This document shows, in pieces, positions 1 through 9,574 of a stretch of 37,531 bases of DNA. Under the pieces are notes generated by a model. The model ran no database searches and was not told the DNA's origin. It was given only the letters and a program-made list of their open reading frames with translations. This DNA comes from an uncultured Candidatus Actinomarina sp. (lineage in GTDB: Bacteria; Actinomycetota; Acidimicrobiia; Actinomarinales; Actinomarinaceae): positions 1 to 37,531 of the forward strand of contig CACJPC010000007.1 in the NCBI GenBank assembly GCA_902595195.1. The letters run 5' to 3'. Within the stretch, counting starts at the first letter, position 1. The number at the start of each line of letters is the position of its first letter. A program made the position numbers and the translations under genes.

Positions 1-127
1 AACTAAATTCTTTATATTCAACTAAAGATAATGATAAAAATTCCACTTTTACATCAGAAAAAAGATTAAAAAAAGTATAAAAAGTGAGAAGAATTAAAAA
101 AGTAACAAAATATTTTTTATTAAACAT
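1..127 (-). CDS. N-terminal part of a secreted/membrane protein, truncated by the window edge (MFNKKYFVTFLILLTFYTFFNLFSDVKVEFLSLSLVEYKEFS...)
   Basis: Reverse complement from CAT at 125-127 (alternative in-frame start at 131-133) stays open to the window edge and encodes a signal-peptide-like hydrophobic N-terminus. Confidence 0.5.
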   Translation of the reverse strand, partial: MFNKKYFVTFLILLTFYTFFNLFSDVKVEFLSLSLVEYKEFS

Positions 128-148
128 AACCATAATACACTTTACTTA

Positions 149-718
149 ATGGATGAATTAAATTTTACTCACGATCAATTAAAACGGATGCGTTCGATGA
201 ATAAGTTTTATCATCATCAGTTTTTAATAGATGTAAGAATCTTTTTTACACTTGGTTTGATTGCACTTATTTCTGCTTTATTTAATACAAAAATAGTCTA
301 TATTTTGCCTTTTTTATCACTTTTTGGCAGTGTTGTACTTGCTTTTCATGCCTATTATTTGATTTTTTCAAGGCATTATTCTGAATATTTAGAAAAAAAT
401 ATAAATAAAATTACTAATAAACAAGTATTTATAACTCATGAGCTTGAAAATAGATACTTTTTTCCAATAAATGACAAAAAAATTGTTGTTGCAAAGATTG
501 GAAAAGACTTCAGTTGGTTTAGTTTTGTAACTCTATTTATTACATTGTACGGATTGATTTTATATATTTTCGGGATGATAAACATATATAACGTATTTAA
601 TGACACTGTGACTTTTTACAGCATTTTAATATTAACTGTTGTAACATTTGCAATAGGATATTGGTGGTTTGTTAATAATACAGGTGAGAAGAGATTGAGA
701 GAAGTATATGACAACTGA
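149..718 (+). CDS. Uncharacterised membrane protein, about four hydrophobic segments
   Basis: Intact 189-aa ORF; hydrophobic segments in the translation; no recognised family. Confidence 0.75.
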   Translation: MDELNFTHDQLKRMRSMNKFYHHQFLIDVRIFFTLGLIALISALFNTKIVYILPFLSLFGSVVLAFHAYYLIFSRHYSEYLEKNINKITNKQVFITHELENRYFFPINDKKIVVAKIGKDFSWFSFVTLFITLYGLILYIFGMINIYNVFNDTVTFYSILILTVVTFAIGYWWFVNNTGEKRLREVYDN

Positions 719-1091
719 CTTTATGAATTTTAATGGTGATTCTTTAGATAATTATCTTGGTCATGAAATGATTGAAATTAATGAAGAATCAGCAAAATCT
801 AGATTAGTAATAAATAAAAACCATCACCAACCAATGGGATTGGTTCATGGTGGAATTTATTCCACCATGGCTGAAACCTTGTGTTCTTACGGAGCTAACT
901 TTAATTCAGATGGAATGTTTGTTGGGGTAAACAATAATACTGATTTCTTATCAAGTGTTTCAGAAGGAGAATTGATATGTTCAGCTAAGTTGATAAAAAA
1001 AGGAAGATCTTATCAGCTTTGGGAAGCAGAAATTCGTCATGAAAATAAGCTATGTGCAATATCTAAAGTTAGATTAAGTCGTATTAAATGA
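708..1091 (+). CDS. Hotdog-fold (PaaI/4HBT-type) thioesterase
   Basis: 127 aa; MGLVHGGIYSTMAETLCSYGAN matches the HGG...E motif of 4HBT hotdog thioesterases; overlaps the upstream ORF. Confidence 0.8.
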   Translation: MTTDFMNFNGDSLDNYLGHEMIEINEESAKSRLVINKNHHQPMGLVHGGIYSTMAETLCSYGANFNSDGMFVGVNNNTDFLSSVSEGELICSAKLIKKGRSYQLWEAEIRHENKLCAISKVRLSRIK

Positions 1092-1252
1092 AATACTCTT
1101 TAGTTATTTTTTTGCTTTTTAGTTTTTGTTCAGCTACCAGTTACGAGTACAATCCTGATTGTTGGAAAACTGATCGTGAAACTTGTAATGAGCAAAAAAG
1201 AATTAAATCGGGAAATCTTGGTAATAATCCTTCTGGAGGCGCAGGAAATTAA
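1088..1252 (+). CDS. Small putative lipoprotein/secreted peptide (54 aa): MKYSLVIFLLFSFCSATSYEYNPDCWKTDRETCNEQKRIKSGNLGNNPSGGAGN
   Basis: ATGA overlap with the upstream stop and immediate TAA-ATG junction with the next gene; signal-peptide-like start; absent from the supplied ORF track, probably for length. Confidence 0.6.
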   Translation: MKYSLVIFLLFSFCSATSYEYNPDCWKTDRETCNEQKRIKSGNLGNNPSGGAGN

Positions 1253-1894
1253 ATGAACAAATATATTGTTATTTTACTATTATTGATTTCATGTACTTCT
1301 GGTGAAAATACTGAAGCTGATTCTAATGAAGTAATTACAGAAGAGACAACTACAACCAAAGGAGAAACTGTGAGTGAAAAGACATACAATCAACCTCATG
1401 AAATGAATATCGATACTAGTAAGTCATATTCAGCAACAATAAAAACAAATTTCGGTGAAATGAAAATAGAATTTTTCACTGAAGATGCACCTGTAACTGT
1501 AAACAATTTTGTTACTTTAGCTAGAGATGGTTATTACGACAATGTAATTTTTCACAGAGTGATTTCAGGCTTTATGATTCAAGGTGGTGACCCATCTGGC
1601 ACTGGCCACGGTGACTATGGAAAATATCCTGGCTATGAATTCGAAGATGAATTAAATAATCAAAAGCCATACGAAAAAGGAATTATGGCAATGGCGAATA
1701 GAGGTCCAAATACAAACGGTAGTCAATTTTTTATAATGCATGTTGATTATCCACTACCTTATAGTTATACAATTTTTGGTCAAGTTACTGAAGGGCTTGA
1801 AGTAATTGACAGTATTGCAGCCGTTCAGACTGATGCAGCTGATAAGCCACTAGAAGATGTGGTTATAGAATCTGTTGAAATTTCTGAGAATTAA
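1253..1894 (+). CDS. Lipoprotein cyclophilin-type peptidyl-prolyl cis-trans isomerase
   Basis: Lipobox-like LLLISC; FHRVISGFMIQGGDPSGTGHG...YEFEDE and GSQFFI cyclophilin motifs. Confidence 0.92.
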   Translation: MNKYIVILLLLISCTSGENTEADSNEVITEETTTTKGETVSEKTYNQPHEMNIDTSKSYSATIKTNFGEMKIEFFTEDAPVTVNNFVTLARDGYYDNVIFHRVISGFMIQGGDPSGTGHGDYGKYPGYEFEDELNNQKPYEKGIMAMANRGPNTNGSQFFIMHVDYPLPYSYTIFGQVTEGLEVIDSIAAVQTDAADKPLEDVVIESVEISEN

Positions 1895-2444
1895 TAATTT
1901 TAATTGTTTTAGTAGAAATTACCCCTCCGGGAACACCGTCTACATTTTTGATTAGATAAGACTCTTTAAACAATTCTTTTGTTAATGATTTTATGTAATT
2001 TTCACTGTAATTAAGTCTTTTAGATAAATAGAGAGAGTAATTATTTCCTGATTTAAATTGATAATTGATATACAAGTATGCATATGCAGCTAACAATATT
2101 GATCTATTTTTAATTTGCCTTTTCTTTATTTTATTTTCCAATTTTTTCTCCGGGATGGATAAATAGGACATATTATTTGTTTTCTTATTGAAGTATTTCC
2201 TGTCAATATTCACAAGATTGTTAATAAGAAGTATTCCTTTTTTTCTTAAGGAGTAGTAATTTAGATTTCTTAAATCACTTGAGCTAATTTCATGTTTAGA
2301 ATTTTTAAGAATTTTAAGTTCTTTTGCTATCAATTGATAAGGATTTACAAATTGATATGTAATTTCTACATCTATTTTTTTATATACGTTTTTGAGTAAG
2401 ACCTTAATTATTTTATTTTCAAATGTAATAAGGTTTTTATTCAT
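1863..2444 (-). CDS. Uncharacterised protein with a C-terminal HTH-like segment
   Basis: 193-aa ORF; LSKRLNYSENYIKSLTKELFKESYLIKNVDGVPGGVIS resembles helix-turn-helix segments of actinobacterial hypothetical regulators; only complete minus-strand gene called. Confidence 0.65.
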   Translation of the reverse strand: MNKNLITFENKIIKVLLKNVYKKIDVEITYQFVNPYQLIAKELKILKNSKHEISSSDLRNLNYYSLRKKGILLINNLVNIDRKYFNKKTNNMSYLSIPEKKLENKIKKRQIKNRSILLAAYAYLYINYQFKSGNNYSLYLSKRLNYSENYIKSLTKELFKESYLIKNVDGVPGGVISTKTIKIINSQKFQQIL

Positions 2445-2548
2445 AAATATATTTTAAAATCAATATTTTATATTTTTACGATTTAATTTATTAATCCGTT
2501 TATTTAACGTTATGAAATTTACCTCAATTTAGTTATTATTATGAAATT

Positions 2549-4486
2549 ATGAATTTAGATATTACATTACCTGATGGTTCAGTTAGATCTTTTGAAAATT
2601 CTATCACTGGTGATGAACTAGCTAAAAATATAGGCTCAAGATTACATAAGGATGCTGTTTGCATAGAAATAGATAATAAATTTTTTGATCTCTCATATTC
2701 TATAACTGAAAATTGTAACGTAAGAATTGTGACAATTAACGATTTAGATGCTTTACATATACTTAGACATTCATCTGCTCATATACTTGCTCAAGCTGTA
2801 TTAAATATATTTCCTAATACTGAATATGGAGTTGGTCCTAGCATTGAAAATGGTTTTTACTATGATTTCAAATTCACAAAACCAATAAGTGAATCAGATT
2901 TAGAGCAAATTGAATCCGAAATGAAAAAGATTGTAAAGTCAAAACAAGAATTTATTAGGGATGAATTATCCAAGAAGGATGCGCTAAAACTATTTAAGAA
3001 ACAATCTTTTAAAGTTGAATTAATAGAATCTGCAGAATCATCTGAAGGGGTTTCAAGTGATTATGTTTCTACATATCGAAATGAACAATTTGTTGATTTA
3101 TGTATGGGACCTCATATACCAAACACAAGTTTTTTAAAACATTTTAAATTAACTAAGGTTGCAGGTGCCTATTGGAGAGGTGACGAAAACAATCCTCAAT
3201 TACAAAGAATTTATGGAACTTCATGGTTTTCCAAAGAAGATTTAGATTTATACATGGCTCAACAAGAAGAGGCTGAAAAAAGAGACCATAGAAAATTAGG
3301 AAATGAATTAAACCTTTTTACTTCAACAGATGAGCTTGGTTCAGGTAATTTTATATGGAAACCTAATGGAGCGATACTAAGAGATGTAATTGAAACCTAT
3401 AGTAAAAATGCACACCTATCTAATGATTATCAATTAGTCAACACTCCTCATATCGGAAAATCTATATTATGGGAAACTTCTGGTCATTTAGCACACTACA
3501 AAGAAAATATGTATCCACCTGTAGTTCACGAAGAAAATAATGAAACTTATTATTTAAAACCTATGAATTGTCCATTCCATATATTAGTTTACAAATCAGA
3601 TTTGCATTCTTATAAAGAACTACCAATCAGATTCTTTGAATTTGGTTCAGTGTACAGGTACGAAAAAACTGGTGTGCTTCATGGTTTATTAAGATTAAGA
3701 GGTTTTACTCAAGACGATGCTCATATATTCTGTACAAAAGATCAAATCAATGAAGAAGTCAAAACATTATTAAATTTCTCAGTAAAACTTTTAAATGCAT
3801 TTGGTTTAAGTGAGATTGAAGCTGATCTCTCAACTAAACCAGATAAATCGATAGGTTCTGATGATGATTGGGATATGGCTACAGAAAGCCTTAAGAAATC
3901 TTTGACTGAACTAGATATTCCGTTTGCAACCGCTGAAGGAGAGGGCGCTTTCTATGGTCCAAAAATTGATTTACATGTAAAAGATGCAATTGGTAGAAGA
4001 TGGCAACTAAGTACTATTCAAGTGGATTTTGCACAACCTGATAATTTTGATATTGAATATGTCGATAATAATAATAAAAAAATTAGACCGGTCATGATTC
4101 ACAGAGCTCTGCTTGGTTCAATTGAACGATTTACTGGTGTTCTTTTAGAGCACTACGCAGGTCATATGCCTGGATGGTTATCGCCTGTTCAAATAGACAT
4201 ATTAACAATTGGCAATGTTTCTTCTTATGTGGATGAGATTAAGGAACATTTAAAAGATTTTAGAATCAATATTGATGATCGAAATGTAAGACTAGGAGAA
4301 AAGATTCACAATTCTCAAAAAATAAAAGTCCCTATCCAATTAATTGTTGGAGAAAAAGATGTTTCTAATAAAACATTTGCTATTAATTTTTATAATGCTG
4401 AAGATAAACAAGATATAGAGTTAGAAAAAGGAATTAAAGAGATTAATAACTACCTAAAGACTCCAGAATTTGATTTAAATGGTTGA
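2549..4486 (+). CDS. thrS: Threonine--tRNA ligase
   Basis: TGS domain, HSSAHILAQAV, MNCPFHILVYKS and GSIERFTGVLLEHYAG motifs. Confidence 0.98.
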   Translation: MNLDITLPDGSVRSFENSITGDELAKNIGSRLHKDAVCIEIDNKFFDLSYSITENCNVRIVTINDLDALHILRHSSAHILAQAVLNIFPNTEYGVGPSIENGFYYDFKFTKPISESDLEQIESEMKKIVKSKQEFIRDELSKKDALKLFKKQSFKVELIESAESSEGVSSDYVSTYRNEQFVDLCMGPHIPNTSFLKHFKLTKVAGAYWRGDENNPQLQRIYGTSWFSKEDLDLYMAQQEEAEKRDHRKLGNELNLFTSTDELGSGNFIWKPNGAILRDVIETYSKNAHLSNDYQLVNTPHIGKSILWETSGHLAHYKENMYPPVVHEENNETYYLKPMNCPFHILVYKSDLHSYKELPIRFFEFGSVYRYEKTGVLHGLLRLRGFTQDDAHIFCTKDQINEEVKTLLNFSVKLLNAFGLSEIEADLSTKPDKSIGSDDDWDMATESLKKSLTELDIPFATAEGEGAFYGPKIDLHVKDAIGRRWQLSTIQVDFAQPDNFDIEYVDNNNKKIRPVMIHRALLGSIERFTGVLLEHYAGHMPGWLSPVQIDILTIGNVSSYVDEIKEHLKDFRINIDDRNVRLGEKIHNSQKIKVPIQLIVGEKDVSNKTFAINFYNAEDKQDIELEKGIKEINNYLKTPEFDLNG

Positions 4487-4964
4487 CGGAATAGAAATAG
4501 ATAAAAAGGATGCTGAGGATTCTTTACTCCCAGAAGATTTAAATTCACTTGCAGTAGGAAGCTATGTAGTACCTAATCCAATTAGACGCAAATACTATCC
4601 TGTCTACATTCTTTTAGTATGTGGTTTATTTCTTTTTGCATCATTATTTCTTACATTTATTGATTTCATACCAACTTTGACAATTCTTGTTTTGTTAGCG
4701 GTACTTCTATTATTTCTAAATAATAAATTTAAAATTAACCAAGGTGAAGTAATTAGTAATGTGCTTCCATATATTGAGCATTCAATTGGTTATTATTCAG
4801 TTGCTTTAACATTTTTATTTAATTTAAAGAATATACTCACACCTGTCTGGACTGTAATTGTCTATTCCCATGAATCTCCTCCTAAATTCAAAACAATTGT
4901 TGAGATAAACGCTTTTTCAGGGGATATAGTTACCGAACCATATTCTGAAAATTTAAATGCTTGA
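4479..4964 (+). CDS. Uncharacterised membrane protein with a PepSY-like C-terminal tail
   Basis: 161 aa; two adjacent hydrophobic segments; FKTIVEINAFSGDIV tail; overlaps both neighbours. Confidence 0.7.
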   Translation: MVDGIEIDKKDAEDSLLPEDLNSLAVGSYVVPNPIRRKYYPVYILLVCGLFLFASLFLTFIDFIPTLTILVLLAVLLLFLNNKFKINQGEVISNVLPYIEHSIGYYSVALTFLFNLKNILTPVWTVIVYSHESPPKFKTIVEINAFSGDIVTEPYSENLNA

Positions 4965-5529
4965 AAAATACTTTAAAAACGCATCAGAGAAATTTGCAAT
5001 GCCTTTTGTCCTTGTTTTAGCAAAATTTCAGATTAAACCTAATACTGTATCTATACTCGGTCTAATCATTGTGTTGTTAGGTTCATATTTTTTTTATGTA
5101 GATAACAAATTTCTTGGCATAATTTTAATTTTTTTAGGTAGTGCAGTTGATGGTCTTGATGGACCTTATGCAAGATATCAAAATTTAGTGAGTGAAAGGG
5201 GAGCAGTACTTGATTCTTTCATTGATAGATTGGGTGAATTATTTATATGGAGTGTTGTAGCTATAGGTTTCACTTCGAATGATATTGAGTTATTTATTGT
5301 TCTATCAATTTTAGTTGCATCAAATTTGATTCCTTATATTAGAGCTAAATCTGAAAGTTACGGTATTACAAACAAAGCTGGTATAACCGCAAGACCTGAA
5401 AGAGTAATATTTGCAGTAATATTCATGTTTTTTGATTTAGATTATGTATTTATGTATATATTTTCCTTATTATGTTGGATTACTGTATTTCAAAGAATTA
5501 AAATTTTAATAACCAACCTAGATAAATGA
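4957..5529 (+). CDS. CDP-alcohol phosphatidyltransferase (PgsA/PI-phosphate synthase-like)
   Basis: DGLDGPYARYQNLVSERGAVLDSFID matches the CDP-alcohol phosphotransferase signature DGx2DGx2ARx8Gx3Dx3D. Confidence 0.93.
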   Translation: MLEKYFKNASEKFAMPFVLVLAKFQIKPNTVSILGLIIVLLGSYFFYVDNKFLGIILIFLGSAVDGLDGPYARYQNLVSERGAVLDSFIDRLGELFIWSVVAIGFTSNDIELFIVLSILVASNLIPYIRAKSESYGITNKAGITARPERVIFAVIFMFFDLDYVFMYIFSLLCWITVFQRIKILITNLDK

Positions 5530-6371
5530 AATTTCAAATAATACGAATTCTTCACAACATGTTTAAAAAATTACCGCCAAATTTCATATATGTTATTTCA
5601 TATTTTATTGGACTCGTATATTTTATTTTTACTCCTTTTTCAAACATAAAACTTAAAAAGAGAAAAGATAGGATAGATAATTATTCAATATTCAAAGTTA
5701 AATTAAATTATGTAAGATACTGGCTTGAAACTATTTGGTTAACTAAAGAAGGTTATAAAGATTATATAGAACCAAAAGTAGAAATAATTAATGAAGATAT
5801 TGTTCGGAAGTTAAATAAAAATTACTCTTCATACATTATTGCACTTCCTCATCTTGGTAATTGGGAATTTGCAATTCCAATGGGTGAATTTCTAGATTTA
5901 AATTTAGTTGCTGTTGCTGAACCTTTAGATGATGAAAAGATTTTACATTGGTTTACTGAATTAAGAGAAGATCTTGGATGTAAAATAATTTTAGGTGGTA
6001 AAGGTCAAAATACTTTTGAACGAGTAAAAGAATTTCTTAAAAACGGCCATCACGTGTGCTTGTTATCAGAACGTCACATTGGTAAAAGTGGTGTAGGAGT
6101 TGAATTCTTCAATCAGATGGCAGCATTTCCAAAAGGGCCGGTATCTCTTTCGCTGGATACACAATTGCCTATTGTTCCTGCAGCTTTTATAAAGAATGGT
6201 AATAAATATCAATTACATTTTGGGAAACCTTTTATAGTACCTTATTTTGATAATCAAGCTCAAAGCATTCAACACGGACTTAAAGTTTTAAGTAAATCAT
6301 TAGAAAATTTAATAAAGCTCGATCCTAATCAGTGGCATTCTATCCAACCAGTATGGACTAGTGAATATTAA
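5526..6371 (+). CDS. LpxL/HtrB-family acyltransferase, probably PIM acyltransferase (PatA-like)
   Basis: LPHLGNWEFA (Hx4E motif); located between the CDP-alcohol transferase and the PimA-like GT4 as in Actinobacteria. Confidence 0.85.
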   Translation: MKFQIIRILHNMFKKLPPNFIYVISYFIGLVYFIFTPFSNIKLKKRKDRIDNYSIFKVKLNYVRYWLETIWLTKEGYKDYIEPKVEIINEDIVRKLNKNYSSYIIALPHLGNWEFAIPMGEFLDLNLVAVAEPLDDEKILHWFTELREDLGCKIILGGKGQNTFERVKEFLKNGHHVCLLSERHIGKSGVGVEFFNQMAAFPKGPVSLSLDTQLPIVPAAFIKNGNKYQLHFGKPFIVPYFDNQAQSIQHGLKVLSKSLENLIKLDPNQWHSIQPVWTSEY

Positions 6372-7347
6372 CCTCTTATTTTTAACACCGTACAATCTAT
6401 TAAATTATGGGGGAGTTCAACATCAAATAAATTTAATGAACGATTACATAAGAAAAACTTCAAACATAGAAAGTAAAATTGCTGGACCAAACTCTAAAGA
6501 TTATGATTTAGGTAGAGTTTTAAATATTCCTTTTAATAACTCAGTTGCATCAATATCTTTATTTCCAGATAGAAAAATACTCTTAAAAGCTATTGAGTGG
6601 TCAGATGTAGTACATATACACGAACCATTTATACCATTAATTTTTTGGAAATTACCAAAGAACAAAAAATATATATTTACTCATCATGCAAATTTAAATA
6701 AACTTTATACATTTTTCATGAGCATTATATACAAAATTGTAAAAATTAAAGGGATAAGTGTTTATGTTAGCGAATCAGCATTATCAAATGCTAAAACATT
6801 AAATAAACAACCAATCTTGATTCCTAATATGATAGAAATTAATAAAAATATAAAATTTAACAACACAAAAAAATTTTTATTTGTTGGACGCAATGAAAAA
6901 AGAAAAAATTTTAACTACTTTAATTTATTATCAAAAGAAAAATCATTTCAAAATTATGAATTTGAAGCAGTTACGAATGAAAATATTGAAAATTTTAATG
7001 GCGTTATCTATCTAAAACCTAATGATGAGGAGAAAAATGTTATTTTCAAAAACTCTTCTATATATTTGGCACTAAACACAAAAAATGAAAGTTTTGGAAT
7101 TACTCTAATTGAAGCAATAAACTCAGGGAATATTGTCATATCAAGCGATCTAGTTGCATTTAAAGATGTCTTAGAAGAGTCAGGTATTTATTATGAACGA
7201 AATTCTTATAAATCATTGGTAAATTTATTAACAAATACATTAAAAAGTGATTTAGATTTTATATGGGAAAAACAATATGAATGTATACAAAAATATGATA
7301 TTGAAAAAAATATGGAGCATTACGTTTTATTGTATTCAAACAATTGA
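6361..7347 (+). CDS. GT4 glycosyltransferase, PimA-like
   Basis: GTG start; N-terminal GGVQHQI, VVHIHEPFIPL and C-terminal NESFGITLIEAINSGN motifs; gene context. Confidence 0.82.
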   Translation: MNINLLFLTPYNLLNYGGVQHQINLMNDYIRKTSNIESKIAGPNSKDYDLGRVLNIPFNNSVASISLFPDRKILLKAIEWSDVVHIHEPFIPLIFWKLPKNKKYIFTHHANLNKLYTFFMSIIYKIVKIKGISVYVSESALSNAKTLNKQPILIPNMIEINKNIKFNNTKKFLFVGRNEKRKNFNYFNLLSKEKSFQNYEFEAVTNENIENFNGVIYLKPNDEEKNVIFKNSSIYLALNTKNESFGITLIEAINSGNIVISSDLVAFKDVLEESGIYYERNSYKSLVNLLTNTLKSDLDFIWEKQYECIQKYDIEKNMEHYVLLYSNN

Positions 7348-7362
7348 TGTACTATATAACTT

Positions 7363-8247
7363 ATGAAGATTGAGTCAACATTTAAAGTTAAAAAGGGTTT
7401 AGCTGAAATGCTAAAGGGTGGCGTGATTATGGATGTAGTCAACGCCGAACAAGCAGTTGTCGCAGAAAAATCTGGAGCTGTTGCTGTAATGGCTTTAGAA
7501 AGAATACCAGCAGACATAAGAGCTGACGGTGGAGTAGCAAGAATGTCTTCTGTCGGTGTTATTCAAGAAGTAATGGATGCTGTATCGATACCTGTAATGG
7601 CAAAAGCAAGAATTGGTCATTTTGTCGAAGCTCAAATTTTAGAATCTATCGGAATAGACTTTATCGACGAATCAGAAGTTTTAACCCCTGCTGATGATGT
7701 AAATCATATAAATAAAAATAATTTTAAATCTCCTTTTGTTTGTGGAGCTACTGGACTTGGTGAAGCATCAAGAAGAATAGCAGAAGGTGCTGCAATGATA
7801 CGTACCAAAGGTGAAGCAGGTACTGGAAATGTTATTGAAGCTGTTAAACATATGAGAACAATAACTAATGAGATTAATGAAGTACTAACATGCGATACAA
7901 ATCAGTTAGTTGCTTTGAGTAAAAAATTTAGGGCACCATTGAATGTATTAGAAATGATTAAAGAGTTAGGAAAACTCCCTGTAGTTAATTTTGCAGCTGG
8001 TGGAATTGCTACACCAGCAGATGCCGCTTTAATGATGCAATTAGGATGTGATGGAGTATTTGTAGGTTCAGGTATATTTAAAAGTGGTGACCCCGCTGAA
8101 AGAGCTGAAGCTATAGTTGTTGCGACTACAAATTATAATGATCCAAAAGTTCTCGCAGATGTCTCAAAAGGTTTAGGCGAACCTATGGTTGGAATAAACA
8201 TTGATACTCTGACAGAAGAAGAGAAATTAGCTAAAAGAGGTTGGTAA
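7363..8247 (+). CDS. pdxS: Pyridoxal 5'-phosphate synthase subunit PdxS
   Basis: [32 protein letters not shown] and [14 protein letters not shown] motifs. Confidence 0.98.
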   Translation: MKIESTFKVKKGLAEMLKGGVIMDVVNAEQAVVAEKSGAVAVMALERIPADIRADGGVARMSSVGVIQEVMDAVSIPVMAKARIGHFVEAQILESIGIDFIDESEVLTPADDVNHINKNNFKSPFVCGATGLGEASRRIAEGAAMIRTKGEAGTGNVIEAVKHMRTITNEINEVLTCDTNQLVALSKKFRAPLNVLEMIKELGKLPVVNFAAGGIATPADAALMMQLGCDGVFVGSGIFKSGDPAERAEAIVVATTNYNDPKVLADVSKGLGEPMVGINIDTLTEEEKLAKRGW

Positions 8248-8829
8248 TTGAAAGTAGGGATACTTTCTTTACAAGGTAGTTTCTTTGATCATCAAAAAAG
8301 TTTAGATCTTGTTTCTTTAGAGTCATTATTAATAAAAACACCTGAAGATTTAGATAAAGTAGATGGAATTATACTTCCAGGTGGGGAATCTACAGCTATG
8401 TCGAAAATATCATCATATAATAATTTGTATAAAAAGTTAGATACAAAAATAAAACAAGGATTGCCAACCCTTAGTACTTGCGCAGGAACGATAATTCTTG
8501 CAAAATCAGTTATTGACGGAGATACTCATATCCCGAATATTGATATAGAAATTCAAAGAAATGCATATGGAAGACAAAATGAATCATTTGAAGCAGATGT
8601 AAAATTTTTAAATAATAATGACATATATTGTTTTATACGTGCTCCAAAAATTATAAGAACGTTAAATAATGATGTTAAAGTTATTGCTACACAGATTGAA
8701 GATATTGTTGGTGTTTCACAAAACAATATAGTCTCACTTACATACCATCCAGAATTGACAAATGATAACTATTATCTCGAATGGTTGCTTGCTTTTATGA
8801 AAGAAGGAAAATATGTCGGGTCATTCTAA
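8248..8829 (+). CDS. pdxT: Pyridoxal 5'-phosphate synthase glutaminase PdxT
   Basis: TTG start directly after the pdxS stop; LPGGESTAMSK, STCAGTIILA and YHPEL catalytic motifs. Confidence 0.96.
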   Translation: MKVGILSLQGSFFDHQKSLDLVSLESLLIKTPEDLDKVDGIILPGGESTAMSKISSYNNLYKKLDTKIKQGLPTLSTCAGTIILAKSVIDGDTHIPNIDIEIQRNAYGRQNESFEADVKFLNNNDIYCFIRAPKIIRTLNNDVKVIATQIEDIVGVSQNNIVSLTYHPELTNDNYYLEWLLAFMKEGKYVGSF

Positions 8830-9556
8830 ATGGTCTACCATAAAGCGAAAAAAAGGAGCTAACGATGCTAAAAGAGGACAATTATTCGCAAAATTAGTTA
8901 AAGCTATAGAAATTGCTGCACGTAATGGAGGCACTGACCCAGCAAATAACGCATCACTGTATCAAGCTATACAAAAAGCAAAATCTAATTCAGTACCTAA
9001 TGAAAATATAGAACGAGCTTTAAAACGTGTTGATGGAAATTTAGAAACTGGAGAAATATTCGAATTATCATACGAAGGATACGCACCACATGGTGTTGCT
9101 CTATTAATTAGTTGTCTTACTGATAATAAAAATCGAACTTCATCTGATGTAAAAGCTACTCTTACTAAACATGGTGGCTCGATGGGTACGCCGGGTAGTG
9201 TTAATTACTTATTTGAAAGAAAAGCTGTATTTCAATTTGATAAATATAACGATGAATTAATCGATTTAGCTTTAAACTCTGATTGTTTAGATATTCTAGA
9301 AAGTAATCAATCAGTAACGTTTGAATTCCCACCATCTGATTTTAAGAATATGAATGAAAAATTTAATAACAATTCGTTTGTTCCATCAAATGCTGAAATT
9401 GCTCAGATTCCGAATGTCGGTGTAGTCATTGATATGGAAAAATTCAAGTCAGTATCAAAATTGATTAGTGCATTAGAAGACCTTGATGACGTCCAAGATG
9501 TGTATGCAAATTTTGATATTGAAGAAAAAGAGTTAGAAGCGTTACTTTCTGAATAA
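8813..9556 (+). CDS. yebC: YebC/PmpR-family regulatory protein
   Basis: MSGHSKWSTIKRKKGANDAKRGQLFAKL and YEGYAPHGVALL motifs. Confidence 0.97.
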   Translation: MSGHSKWSTIKRKKGANDAKRGQLFAKLVKAIEIAARNGGTDPANNASLYQAIQKAKSNSVPNENIERALKRVDGNLETGEIFELSYEGYAPHGVALLISCLTDNKNRTSSDVKATLTKHGGSMGTPGSVNYLFERKAVFQFDKYNDELIDLALNSDCLDILESNQSVTFEFPPSDFKNMNEKFNNNSFVPSNAEIAQIPNVGVVIDMEKFKSVSKLISALEDLDDVQDVYANFDIEEKELEALLSE

Positions 9557-9574
9557 AAAAATTAAAATAAATAC

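Noticed and set aside
7320-7517. Minus-strand 65-aa ORF in the track
   Set aside because: Antisense to pdxS and the pimA end; low-complexity translation; no support as a gene
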